From: DASUUI01 sp964577965
GTDB taxonomy: Bacteria; Gemmatimonadota; Gemmatimonadetes; Gemmatimonadales; Gemmatimonadaceae
Reading direction: 5' to 3'
Length of the DNA stretch: 10,627 nt
Assembly: GCA_964577965.1 (NCBI GenBank)
Contig: CAZOAT010000083.1
Span: forward strand, 1 to 10,627
Of this stretch, positions 1 through 6,310 are shown one piece after another (the stretch's first letter is position 1; each line of letters begins with the position of its first letter). Both the position numbers and the translations under genes were made by a program. The notes under the pieces are model-generated. The model saw only the letters and a program-made list of their open reading frames with translations, ran no database searches and was not told the DNA's origin.

Positions 1-422
1 AGGAGGCGAGCTCCGTTCATTATCGCCCCCGGCTCCCCGATGAATGACTGGCCCGACTTCGGAGTCACTTCCTGCCGACGGTGCGTACCGGCCTTCACGA
101 TGAAGACCGTCCCCGGGGGTGCGGCCTCGACCTTCGTTTGGAAAACATCACCTGGATGTATCGGAACACCTGACAGCGGCGTCGCGACGGGGTTCGCTAC
201 GACCACACTTTCGGCCGGAATGCGGTCGACGGCGGTGACGGGAAAGCGGGGGGCGCTCGGGGCCGGCGCGACAGTAATCTCCAGCGGTGGCTCGGATGTC
301 CGCATGATGGCGCAGAGTCCGCGCTTTCCCTGCGCGGCTGAGCACCTGCGGTCGGCTTCCAGCAACGCAACCACCGCAGCCAGAGCCGTCCCGGCCGCGA
401 GCATCAGAACCTTTCTGCTCAT
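1..422 (-). CDS. Exported right-handed beta-helix protein, N-terminal part (truncated by window edge)
   Basis: Reading the minus strand from ATG at 422 gives 140 codons without a stop up to the window edge, so the gene is 3'-truncated here. Residues 1-23 look like a signal sequence (MSRKVLML, then an Ala/Leu/Val-rich core), which suggests export. A Pro/Ala-rich low-complexity linker follows to about residue 90. After that comes a stretch typical of the first coil of right-handed parallel beta-helix proteins: PGTVFIVKAGTHR, then TPKSGQSFIGEPGAIMNGA at about 104-138. Known families with this opening include pectate-lyase-like and carbohydrate-binding beta-helix proteins, but the catalytic part lies outside the window, so substrate and activity cannot be named. 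The start is supported by the signal peptide and a weak AGG about ten bases upstream. It lies 28 nt downstream of the tRNA-Leu on the same strand. Confidence 0.75.
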   Translation of the reverse strand, partial: MSRKVLMLAAGTALAAVVALLEADRRCSAAQGKRGLCAIMRTSEPPLEITVAPAPSAPRFPVTAVDRIPAESVVVANPVATPLSGVPIHPGDVFQTKVEAAPPGTVFIVKAGTHRRQEVTPKSGQSFIGEPGAIMNGARL

Positions 423-450
423 GAGTGCTGCCTAAAAACGCCAGTCACTA

Positions 451-534
451 TGCCCGAGGCGAGACTCGAACTCGCAAGGCCCGAAGGCCGGGGGATTTTG
501 AGTCCCCTGCGTCTACCGATTCCGCCACCCGGGC
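451..534 (-). tRNA. tRNA-Leu (anticodon CAA)
   Basis: The minus strand folds as a full class II tRNA of 84 nt. The acceptor stem pairs GCCCGGG with CTCGGGC through one G-U pair, with A as discriminator base. The anticodon stem GGGGA/TCCCC encloses the loop CTCAAAA, giving anticodon CAA, which reads the leucine codon UUG. A long variable arm (GGCC-TTCG-GGCC) marks a leucine/serine-type tRNA, and the T-arm is GCGAG/CTCGC around TTCGAGT. No CCA is encoded at the 3' end, so it must be added by the nucleotidyltransferase. The 3' flank contains a TTTTT run before the beta-helix gene. It is a single tRNA, divergent from the PAS gene. Confidence 0.95.
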
Positions 535-605
535 AGGCTCAACCGGGGCCCACCTGTACGGGCCGCACGGAACCTTGAAAGCTAACGCTTTGGCCCGATG
601 TGGGC

Positions 606-617
606 TACGATAAAGCG
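606..617 (+). promoter_or_regulatory. Candidate -10 box placing the transcript start at the PAS start codon
   Basis: TACGAT at 606-611 matches four of six -10 consensus bases and ends 5 nt before the GTG at 617. An in-frame TAA (611-613) rules out any earlier start, and there is no Shine-Dalgarno sequence. Together these suggest a leaderless transcript. No convincing -35 lies at 17 nt; the nearest good match, TTGAAA (575-580), is 25 nt away. Weak evidence. Confidence 0.3.
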
Positions 618-1021
618 TGAACAAACCAACGCCCGACCGACCCAGCGACGATGACCTCATTCGGGAACAGGCAGGCGCCACCCGACCGAAGGGAAAGGCC
701 GTGATCGCCACCGATATCGCGGGACGAATCGTATACTGGAACGACAACGCGGAACAGCTCTATGGCTGGAAGCGCGAAGAGGCGCTCGACCGCAACGTCG
801 TCGATGTGACCCCTGCCACGCTGTCACGACCCGCAGCAGCGCAGATCATGACGATCCTGCACCGTGGCGAGAGCTGGTCCGGCACTTTCCAGGTTCAGGA
901 TCGCAACAGGCGGCGATTCCTGGCCGACGTGACCGACAACCCGGTGTTCAACGCGGACGGGCAGCTCATCGGAATAATCGGGGTTTCCAGCCGGGCGAAG
1001 TCGCCGCAGGCGCCCCGGTAA
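617..1021 (+). CDS. Stand-alone PAS-domain protein
   Basis: This 134-residue cytoplasmic protein consists almost wholly of one PAS domain (about residues 26-126). Visible hallmarks are the opening strand AVIATDIAGRIVYWNDNAEQLYGW, given here only to mark residues 28-51, the helix EEALDRNVVDVTP, and the closing strands FLADVTDNPVFNADGQLIG and GIIGVSSRAK. PAS domains bind small ligands or cofactors, or mediate dimerisation in signalling proteins. Here there is no kinase, GGDEF, helix-turn-helix or other output domain, and no membrane segment, so it would have to act through a partner. The GTG start follows an in-frame stop by one codon and lacks a ribosome binding site. The gene converges on the Spy/CpxP-like gene, 14 nt away. 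PAS identity is firm; ligand and partner are unknown. Confidence 0.8.
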   Translation: MNKPTPDRPSDDDLIREQAGATRPKGKAVIATDIAGRIVYWNDNAEQLYGWKREEALDRNVVDVTPATLSRPAAAQIMTILHRGESWSGTFQVQDRNRRRFLADVTDNPVFNADGQLIGIIGVSSRAKSPQAPR

Positions 1022-1027
1022 CACGAA

Positions 1028-1049
1028 AACCGCGGCTATCGCCGCGGTT
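1028..1049. terminator. Bidirectional hairpin terminator between convergent genes
   Basis: A perfect 9-bp inverted repeat (AACCGCGGC / GCCGCGGTT) with a 4-base loop sits between the convergent PAS gene and sigma operon. On the minus strand the stem runs into TTTTCGTGTT, a reasonable U-rich tail, so it works best as the terminator of the sigma operon. The plus side lacks a clear T run. The TAG stop of the minus-strand gene (1036-1038) lies at the base of the loop, so the hairpin overlaps that coding end. Confidence 0.65.
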
Positions 1050-1566
1050 GTGTGCGTCTCCCCGGCTCGCCGCCGGGAGAGCGGCCGCCACCACCGCGAC
1101 GCGCGTTCATCACCCGCCGGTGAAGATCCGCCTGCAGCGCGATGAGTTGCGCCCGCTGCACAGGCGTGAGAAACGTCGCCAGATCCCGCTGCTCGCGCGC
1201 CAGCAGATCGGTACGCTCCCGCTGCAGCCCGATCATCTGATCCAGCAGCGTGGCCGTCGCCGCCTGGTCCGCAGTATCCCCCGCAGACACTTGTCGCCGC
1301 AGCGCGCGACGCACCTCCATCTCACGTGACATCAGCCTCCGTCGCTCCGGCTGGTACCGCCGATCCAGTTCCTCCAGCTGACGAACCTGCTCGGCGTTGA
1401 GACCGAGACGAGTCCGGACGAGCTCGCCGAGACGCGCGTGGAGCTGGCGCTCGAGTACGGCACGCTTTTCAGCGGGGCCGCGGCTCGAGGTATCGCGAAC
1501 CTGCGCCGCGCCCGGCACGGCGATCACCGTGCAGAGAAAAGCGGCAGCCAGCAGCGACCTCCTCAC
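1036..1566 (-). CDS. Spy/CpxP-like (LTXXQ) periplasmic protein
   Basis: This 176-residue protein has a clear signal peptide (MRRSLLAAAFLCTVIAVPGA, cleavage near AQ at 20-22), so it should be periplasmic. The mature part is highly charged and helical. It carries the paired motifs of the Spy/CpxP family: LNAEQ at 56-60 and LTPVQ at 133-137, each opening an amphipathic helix. Family members include periplasmic chaperones, stress-pathway modulators and metal-resistance sensors. The C-terminal 20 residues form a Gly/Arg-rich basic tail. The start is GTG, four bases inside the upstream anti-sigma gene (GTGA overlap), with GGAGGGG 5 nt upstream. Position as third gene of a sigma/anti-sigma operon suggests an envelope-stress role. 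Direct chaperone or metal function is not shown. Confidence 0.75.
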   Translation of the reverse strand: MRRSLLAAAFLCTVIAVPGAAQVRDTSSRGPAEKRAVLERQLHARLGELVRTRLGLNAEQVRQLEELDRRYQPERRRLMSREMEVRRALRRQVSAGDTADQAATATLLDQMIGLQRERTDLLAREQRDLATFLTPVQRAQLIALQADLHRRVMNARRGGGGRSPGGEPGRRTQPRR

Positions 1567-2162
1567 CGGGACCCCTCCACCCCGTTCGCTGCGAACGGCA
1601 ACGGCTCAGGATCGGCCGACGGCATCGCATCGAGCGTCTCCATACCCGATACGAGTATCTCCAGCTGATCCAGCGTCAGGGCGTCTATGCCACCGACGAG
1701 CACGAGCCCTGCGTCCTGTGCAGTCGCATAGGCCCCGGATGTGGCCGGTCCCCGGACAGGACGCGCGATCGCACGCTCACCCGAGGTCGCGGGAAGTGGA
1801 GCATCCAGCGAGGCGAAACTCGCACGGCTGTCGCCCCGCATGACGTACTGCAGCGTCCCGACACCGATCACGGCAACGAGGAGCGCGGCGGCAATGCGCA
1901 GTGCCCTGCCTGTCCACGCGCTACGCCGCGGCTGCACGACGGCGCCCGCCATCGGCAGTGCTGACGCGATCCGAACGGAATCAATACGCGGCGTAGCGAG
2001 CGAAATCACCGCTGCCGCACGCCTGATCAGCGCAGCCTCCGCCGCACAGTCAGGACACTCGGCGACGTGCGACTCCACCCCCGCGCGCTCCGGCCCTTCG
2101 AGCAACCCGTGCACGAGCTCGGGGAGCCTGTCCCTCACTTCGGCGTTCACGCAGTCACGCAT
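1563..2162 (-). CDS. Zinc-finger membrane anti-sigma factor
   Basis: This 199-residue protein has the layout of membrane-anchored anti-sigma factors. An N-terminal zf-HC2-type zinc-binding motif is seen as H32-x3-C36-x2-C39, with an extra C4 as a likely fourth ligand. A linker follows, then one membrane helix at about 88-107 (ALRIAAALLVAVIGVGTLQY), then a periplasmic C-terminal domain of about 90 residues without recognised motif. Known members hold the partner ECF sigma factor on the cytoplasmic side until a signal causes release or proteolysis. The ATG at 2162 overlaps the sigma gene by 8 nt, implying translational coupling, and the stop overlaps the next gene by 4 nt. Family assignment is strong; the inducing signal is unknown. 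Confidence 0.85.
   Translation of the reverse strand: MRDCVNAEVRDRLPELVHGLLEGPERAGVESHVAECPDCAAEAALIRRAAAVISLATPRIDSVRIASALPMAGAVVQPRRSAWTGRALRIAAALLVAVIGVGTLQYVMRGDSRASFASLDAPLPATSGERAIARPVRGPATSGAYATAQDAGLVLVGGIDALTLDQLEILVSGMETLDAMPSADPEPLPFAANGVEGSR
1572..1578 (-). promoter_or_regulatory. Strong ribosome binding site setting the GTG start of the Spy/CpxP-like gene
   Basis: On the minus strand GGAGGGG is followed by 5 nt and then GTG at 1566. It lies inside the end of the anti-sigma coding region and supports a GTG start with a GTGA stop/start overlap. Confidence 0.7.
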
Positions 2163-2712
2163 CTTCCAGAAACTCCTTCACCGCCCTCATGGCGTGGTGA
2201 TAATGCACCCGCGCAGCGCCGTCGGTGCTTCCGACCAGCCGCGCGATGTCGGCATACGACATCCCTTCGCTCACACGCAGCGTGAACACCTCACGCTGCA
2301 TCGGGGTCAGTCGCTCGATCGCGAGCCGCACCCGTTCCTCCGTTTCCTCCGCGATCACCGAGTCAAGAGGTGTCATCTCAGTAACCGCCGAGCTCTCGTC
2401 AGCAGGAACGGTGACCCGTGCCCGCTTCGCCGCGCGCCGCCGGTCCAGCACGAGGCGCCGGGCGATGGTGAACAGCCAGGTCCGGAGAGCGCTGTCCCCC
2501 CTGAAATTCTCCAGGGAGCCAAACGCCCGTACGAACGTGTCCTGCACCAGCTCATCCAGCTCCTCCCGTTCGCCCTGACTGGATGCGTACCGGGCGACCG
2601 CGCTGGCGTGGCGCTCGACGATGAGCGTTGCCGCCCTCGCATCGCCCCGCTTCCACCGCTCGATGAGCTCGAGATCGGTTGGTACCTCTGGCTCCACATC
2701 CCTGTCTCGCAT
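2155..2712 (-). CDS. ECF (sigma-70 family) RNA polymerase sigma factor
   Basis: This 185-residue protein has the two-domain plan of an extracytoplasmic-function sigma factor. Region 2 (about 24-95) includes ELVQDTFVRAFGSLENFRG and the promoter-melting/-10 segment ALRTWLFTIARRLVLDRRR. Region 4 (about 125-180) has LTPMQREVFTLRVSEGMSYADIA and the recognition helix around ARVHYHHAMRAVKEFL. It would direct RNA polymerase to stress promoters and be restrained by the anti-sigma factor encoded next. I take ATG 2712 because TDLELIERWKRGD follows at the usual distance. There is no Shine-Dalgarno sequence, and GTG 2721 is a second option that would fit a leaderless transcript from the promoter at 2727-2754. 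The gene is divergent from the GDPD gene with a 30-nt gap. Confidence 0.9.
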   Translation of the reverse strand: MRDRDVEPEVPTDLELIERWKRGDARAATLIVERHASAVARYASSQGEREELDELVQDTFVRAFGSLENFRGDSALRTWLFTIARRLVLDRRRAAKRARVTVPADESSAVTEMTPLDSVIAEETEERVRLAIERLTPMQREVFTLRVSEGMSYADIARLVGSTDGAARVHYHHAMRAVKEFLEDA

Positions 2713-2726
2713 CAGCGACACGTGAA

Positions 2727-2754
2727 TAGACGGAAGGAAAGGGTGAATGTTAAG
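2727..2754 (-). promoter_or_regulatory. Candidate ECF-type autoregulatory promoter of the sigma operon
   Basis: On the minus strand CTTAAC (2754-2749) is separated by 16 nt from CGTCTA (2732-2727). The AAC core in the -35 and the CGTC core in the -10, at this spacing, are the general form of ECF-dependent promoters. Transcription would begin near 2720, at or just before GTG 2721. The element overlaps the ribosome binding site and first codons of the divergent GDPD gene. The -35 lacks the classical GG before AAC, so confidence is moderate. Confidence 0.45.
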
Positions 2755-3483
2755 GTGAGCAATCAGCCCGGAAACGCCTTGAGACAAGTTCCCGAAGCAA
2801 TAGCCCACCGTGGGCTCCACCGCTCGGTCCCGGAGAATACGCTGGAAGCGTTCCGTATGGCGCTCGAGGCGGGAGCCGATGCCGTGGAGCTGGACGTCCA
2901 CGCGACCGCGGACGGAACCGTCGTGGTACACCACGACCCAATCGTCGCCGGCACCCCGGAGGACCCGCAGCTGCGCTCCGTCCCCATCGGGGAGCTTTCC
3001 CTCGAGCAACTCAGCCGCTTCGATCTCGGTGGCGGCACAGGAGTGCCACGGCTGGCGGATGTGCTCGCGATGCTGCACGGCCGCGCCCGGGCGTATGTCG
3101 AGATAAAGGGCTGGGGGACAGAGGAGCTTGTGGCGAAATGCATACTCGATAGCGGCACCGACTGCGCCGTGCACTCGTTCGACCACGAGGCGATCCGGCG
3201 TGTTCGTTCACTCGCCGCGGAGATCCCGCGCGGGCTGCTGGAACAGGCGCGGCCGCTCGACCCCGCCGGAGTGCTACGCTCAGCAGCCGCGCGGGATCTC
3301 TGGCCGAGCGTCCGCACCGTGGACGAGCCGCTCGTCCGGGCAGTGCACGCCATCGGTGGTCGCGTGATCGCGTGGACGGCGAACTCGCCGGCCGAATGGG
3401 CGCGCCTCACCGACGCCGGCGTGGACGGGATCTGCACCGACGAGGTCGATCTGTTCGTCGCCTGGCGGTCGAGCGGTTCCTAA
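2743..3483 (+). CDS. Glycerophosphodiester phosphodiesterase (GDPD)
   Basis: This 246-residue protein should hydrolyse glycerophosphodiesters to glycerol-3-phosphate and an alcohol. All the usual GDPD signatures are present in order: AHRG at 21-24, PENT at 30-33, the metal-ligand motif ELDVH at 49-53, HHDP at 63-66, YVEIKG at 118-123, HSFDH at 144-148, and near the end WTANSP and GVDGICTDEVD. Length is normal for single-domain bacterial GDPDs. There is no signal peptide, so it appears cytoplasmic. I chose GTG 2743 because a purine-rich AAGGAAAGG lies just upstream and the HRG motif falls about 20 residues in; GTG 2755 is the alternative. Its regulatory region overlaps the sigma-operon promoter, so it may share stress control. 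Which diester it prefers cannot be told. Confidence 0.9.
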   Translation: MNVKVSNQPGNALRQVPEAIAHRGLHRSVPENTLEAFRMALEAGADAVELDVHATADGTVVVHHDPIVAGTPEDPQLRSVPIGELSLEQLSRFDLGGGTGVPRLADVLAMLHGRARAYVEIKGWGTEELVAKCILDSGTDCAVHSFDHEAIRRVRSLAAEIPRGLLEQARPLDPAGVLRSAAARDLWPSVRTVDEPLVRAVHAIGGRVIAWTANSPAEWARLTDAGVDGICTDEVDLFVAWRSSGS

Positions 3484-3484
3484 T

Positions 3485-3507
3485 CGCCGTCCCGGCGTGT
3501 TCCTTTC
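3485..3507 (+). terminator. Possible weak terminator after the GDPD gene
   Basis: A 5-bp GC stem (CGCCG-TCC-CGGCG, 3485-3497) begins two bases after the GDPD stop and is followed by TGTTCCTTTC. The stem is short and the T tract is broken, so this may be only a pause site. Confidence 0.35.
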
Positions 3508-3516
3508 TGCTCACGC

Positions 3517-3561
3517 CCGGGGTCAGAGTCCCGATCACATCCGGGGTTCGGAGGCCCGATC
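3517..3561 (+). repeat. Imperfect tandem repeat (two units, 24-nt period) upstream of the amidohydrolase pair
   Basis: CCGGGGTCAGAGTCCCGATC at 3517-3536 recurs as a 21-base near copy at 3541-3561, with one inserted base and two substitutions. Both units start CCGGGGT and end CCCGATC. They occupy the middle of the 105-nt gap before the first amidohydrolase. They could be an operator or a degenerate dispersed repeat; the core GGGGTCAGAGTC resembles short repeats I recall from other bacterial intergenic regions. No transposase is present nearby. Confidence 0.6.
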
Positions 3562-3588
3562 GATTCCCCCAGCAATGGAGTTGCACAC

Positions 3589-5013
3589 GTGAGGCGACGC
3601 CTGATCGTCACCTTCGTCCTGCTGATCGCCACCGCGGGGTGCGCTCAGCTGCAGACGTCAACGAGCCCGAGAACTGCGGCAGCCGACACGAGCGCGCAGG
3701 GAGCGGCCGGAGGGTTCTCAGTACCGAACGCGAATCCCTTCCCCAGCACCTACACGCCCTACCCATCGCGCCCCACGGTCATCCGCAACGTCACGCTGAT
3801 GACGGCCGCGGGTCCGACGATACGCAATGGTGCGATCCTCCTGCGCGACGGGAGCATAGTCGCCCTCGGCACCAGCGTAGAAGCGCCCGTCGATGCGGTC
3901 GTGATCGATGGCGCAGGCAAGTACGTCACCCCGGGGATCATCGACACACACTCGCACATGGGCGCTGGTGCCGCACCGGGTGGCGGCACCGCTCTGGGTG
4001 ATGTGAACGAAGGGACGAACCCGGTCACGGCGCACGTCTGGGTGGAGCACTCCGTCTGGCCGCAGGACCCTCAGTTTCCGCGAGTGCTTGCAGGGGGAGT
4101 CACCGCGCTGCAGGTGCTGCCCGGGTCCGCCAACCTGATCGGAGGCCGGGGCGTAACCCTCAAGGTCGTGCCCTCGCGCACCGCACAGGGGATGAAGTTC
4201 CCCGGCGCGCCGTACGGGCTGAAAATGGCCTGCGGCGAGAACCCGAAGCGCGTGTACGCGTCGCGCGGCCCTGCGACACGCATGGGCAACGTGGCCGGCT
4301 ACCGCGCCGCGTGGATCTCCGCCGAGAAATACCGGCGGGACTGGGACAAGTGGCTGGCGGACCGCACGGGGAATCAGCCGGATCGTGATCTCGGCCGGGA
4401 AACGCTCGCCGAAGTTCTGCGCGGCAACATTCTCGTGCACAACCACTGCTATCGCGCAGATGAGATGGCGCAGATGATCGACATCGCGCGCGAGTTTGGC
4501 TACAAGATCCGGTCATTCCACCATGGTGTGGAGGCATACAAGATGGCCGACGTACTGGCCCGCGAAGAGATCTCCGCGTCGGTGTGGGCCGACTGGGGAC
4601 ATTTCAAGGTCGAAGCGCTCGACGCCGTCAAGGCAAACCTCGCGCTGGTGGAGCGCGCGGGTGGCCGTGCGATCGTGCACTCGGACGACGCGTCCGGCTC
4701 ACAGCGGCTCAATCAGGAGGCGGCGAAGGGAATGCAGGCAGGGATCGCTGCCGGTATACCGATCACTGAGGATCAGGCGATCCGCTGGTTGACGATCAAT
4801 CCCGCGTGGGCGCTGGGCATCGACGACAAGGTCGGCTCGCTCGAAGTCGGCAAGCAGGCAGACGTAGTGCTCTGGAGCGGAAATCCGTTCAGCGTGTACA
4901 GTCGCGCGGAGAAGGTATGGGTGGACGGTGCGCTGCTTTTCGACCGACTTGATCCCGCCCAGCAGTGGCGGACCGACTTCGAGCTGGGGTACGTACCCCG
5001 GAGAGGGATGTAA
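3589..5013 (+). CDS. Exported amidohydrolase (imidazolonepropionase-like superfamily), probable lipoprotein
   Basis: This 474-residue metal-dependent hydrolase belongs to the amidohydrolase superfamily (HutI-like branch). The N-terminus MRRRLIVTFVLLIATAGC has a lipobox-like end at C18, so it is probably a lipoprotein or otherwise exported. A small beta-sandwich half (about 60-115) leads into the barrel. Metal-site residues are visible: H121 and H123 in DTHSHMG, H284 and H286 in VHNHCYRADE, H311/H312 in SFHHGVEA, and D366/D367 in IVHSDD. K212 in GLKMACGENPKR is a conserved-looking lysine. The C-terminus closes the sandwich (GSLEVGKQADVVLWSGNPF). The GTG start has GGAG 8 nt upstream. Substrate is not predictable; relatives act on cyclic imides, peptides or lactams. 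It is followed after 4 nt by a degenerate paralogue. Confidence 0.85.
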   Translation: MRRRLIVTFVLLIATAGCAQLQTSTSPRTAAADTSAQGAAGGFSVPNANPFPSTYTPYPSRPTVIRNVTLMTAAGPTIRNGAILLRDGSIVALGTSVEAPVDAVVIDGAGKYVTPGIIDTHSHMGAGAAPGGGTALGDVNEGTNPVTAHVWVEHSVWPQDPQFPRVLAGGVTALQVLPGSANLIGGRGVTLKVVPSRTAQGMKFPGAPYGLKMACGENPKRVYASRGPATRMGNVAGYRAAWISAEKYRRDWDKWLADRTGNQPDRDLGRETLAEVLRGNILVHNHCYRADEMAQMIDIAREFGYKIRSFHHGVEAYKMADVLAREEISASVWADWGHFKVEALDAVKANLALVERAGGRAIVHSDDASGSQRLNQEAAKGMQAGIAAGIPITEDQAIRWLTINPAWALGIDDKVGSLEVGKQADVVLWSGNPFSVYSRAEKVWVDGALLFDRLDPAQQWRTDFELGYVPRRGM

Positions 5014-5017
5014 ACCG

Positions 5018-6310
5018 ATGCGACAATCAACGAAGCGATCCATGGCCGCAGCAGCCGCACTGCTTGTGCTCGCACCGGCACCGCTGGCTGCGCAGGCGAT
5101 AGCGATCACCGGGGGCAGGGTGTTTCCGGTTTCGGGGCCGCCGATCGAGAACGGCACGGTGCTGATCAGCAATGGACGGATCACAGCAGTCGGTGCTGGC
5201 ATCGCGGTGCCTGCAGAGGCGCGCCGCATCGATGCCACCGGGAAGTGGGTCACGCCCGGGCTGATCTTCGCTTCCACGCAACTCGGTGTTGCCGAAGTCG
5301 GATTGGTCTCGATGACACGCGACGACGTGGCGCGCGGGCGCGACCAGATCGCGGCTTCGTTCAACGTGTGGGAAGGGATCAACACCAACTCGGCGCTGTT
5401 CTGGCCTGCGCGTGACGAGGGAGTTACGAGCGTGGTGCTGGTGCCAGGTGGCGGCGGGCTGATCTGGGGTCAGGCGGCGTTCGTCAACCTCGTCGATGGC
5501 ATGATGACAGACATGGTCCTGCGCGCGCCGGTCGCGATGGCCGCGCAGCTCGGCAGTCCAACACAGGGCGGGACCAACGCGCGCGGCGAGCTGTACATGC
5601 GGCTGCGCGAGCTGCTGGAGGACGTGCAGTACTTCGCTGCCAACCGGCGCGCCTTCGACCGGGCCGAGACGCGGCCGTTTGCCGCCAGCCGGAAGGACCT
5701 GGAGGCGATGATCCCCGTGGTTCAGGGTCAGATGCCGCTGCTGGTAGCGGTCGATCGTGCTGCCGACATAGACGCGGTGCTCAGCCTTGCACGGGAGTAC
5801 CGGCTTCGCCTCATACTCGCCAACGCTTCCGAGGGGTGGATGGTCGCGGATCGTATCGCAGCGGCAGGGGTGCCCGTGCTCACCGGGGCGATGAACAACA
5901 TACCGCGGAGCTTCTCCACGCTCGCAACGCGCCAGGAGAACGCGGCGATGCTCCGTCGGGCCGGCGTCACCGTGGCACTCATCGGCAACGGCGGCGGAGA
6001 CGAGGAATCATTCAACGTCCGCAACATCAAACAGGAGGCCGGGAACGCAGTCGCCTACGGGATGAGCTGGGACGAGGCACTCCGCGCAGTCACGACGGTG
6101 CCGGCGCAGATTTTCGGAGTGGGTGATCGACTGGGCGCGCTGCGTCCGGGCATGGAGGCCGACGTCGTGGTGTGGAGCGGCGATCCGTTCGAGTTCTCGA
6201 CCCGCGCAGAGCACGTGATTGTACGTGGTGTCGAGCGCGACACATTCAACCGGCAGGAGCAGTTGACCGAGAGATACAAGACGCTGCCGCCGAACTTCCG
6301 CCAACCGTAA
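5018..6310 (+). CDS. Exported amidohydrolase-like protein lacking all metal ligands (predicted pseudoenzyme)
   Basis: This 430-residue protein starts with a signal peptide ending APLAAQA (cleavage near 27). It shares the plan of the upstream gene: entry strand FPVSGPPIENGTVLI, the VTPGLI segment at 78-83, and the C-terminal closing strand GALRPGMEADVVVWSGDPFEFSTRAE at 373-397. The catalytic residues are gone. The HxH position reads FASTQLG (84-90), the HNH position reads LLVAVDRAADI (241-251), the HH position reads ILANASEGW (266-274), and the HSDD position reads LIGNGGGD (321-328). The whole protein holds one histidine (H399, in the closing strand) and no cysteine. It cannot form the usual metal centre, so a structural, binding or regulatory role beside the active paralogue is more likely. 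The ATG is preceded by GGAGAGGG about 10 nt upstream, and the gap to the upstream stop is 4 nt. Confidence 0.85.
   Translation: MRQSTKRSMAAAAALLVLAPAPLAAQAIAITGGRVFPVSGPPIENGTVLISNGRITAVGAGIAVPAEARRIDATGKWVTPGLIFASTQLGVAEVGLVSMTRDDVARGRDQIAASFNVWEGINTNSALFWPARDEGVTSVVLVPGGGGLIWGQAAFVNLVDGMMTDMVLRAPVAMAAQLGSPTQGGTNARGELYMRLRELLEDVQYFAANRRAFDRAETRPFAASRKDLEAMIPVVQGQMPLLVAVDRAADIDAVLSLAREYRLRLILANASEGWMVADRIAAAGVPVLTGAMNNIPRSFSTLATRQENAAMLRRAGVTVALIGNGGGDEESFNVRNIKQEAGNAVAYGMSWDEALRAVTTVPAQIFGVGDRLGALRPGMEADVVVWSGDPFEFSTRAEHVIVRGVERDTFNRQEQLTERYKTLPPNFRQP

Noticed and set aside
451..534. tRNA-Leu as an integration (att) site
   Set aside because: No duplicate of the tRNA 3' end is visible in the window, and there is no integrase or phage gene nearby.
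448..747. Minus-strand open frame covering the tRNA and the start of the PAS gene
   Set aside because: It runs through the tRNA gene and opposite the PAS domain; the translation has no protein-like features.
1741..2742. Long plus-strand open frame continuing upstream of the GDPD start, antisense to the sigma and anti-sigma genes
   Set aside because: The upstream translation has no domain pattern and lies opposite two clearly recognised genes. It is a high-GC shadow; the GDPD begins at 2743.
2786..2792. Minus-strand GGAACTT, a perfect ECF -35 sequence
   Set aside because: No matching -10 lies 15-18 nt downstream, and the bases encode GDPD residues. The element at 2727-2754 fits better.
2713..3186. 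Minus-strand extension of the sigma factor frame into the GDPD gene
   Set aside because: The extra N-terminal residues resemble no sigma region and overlap a complete GDPD. The sigma domain starts normally from ATG 2712.
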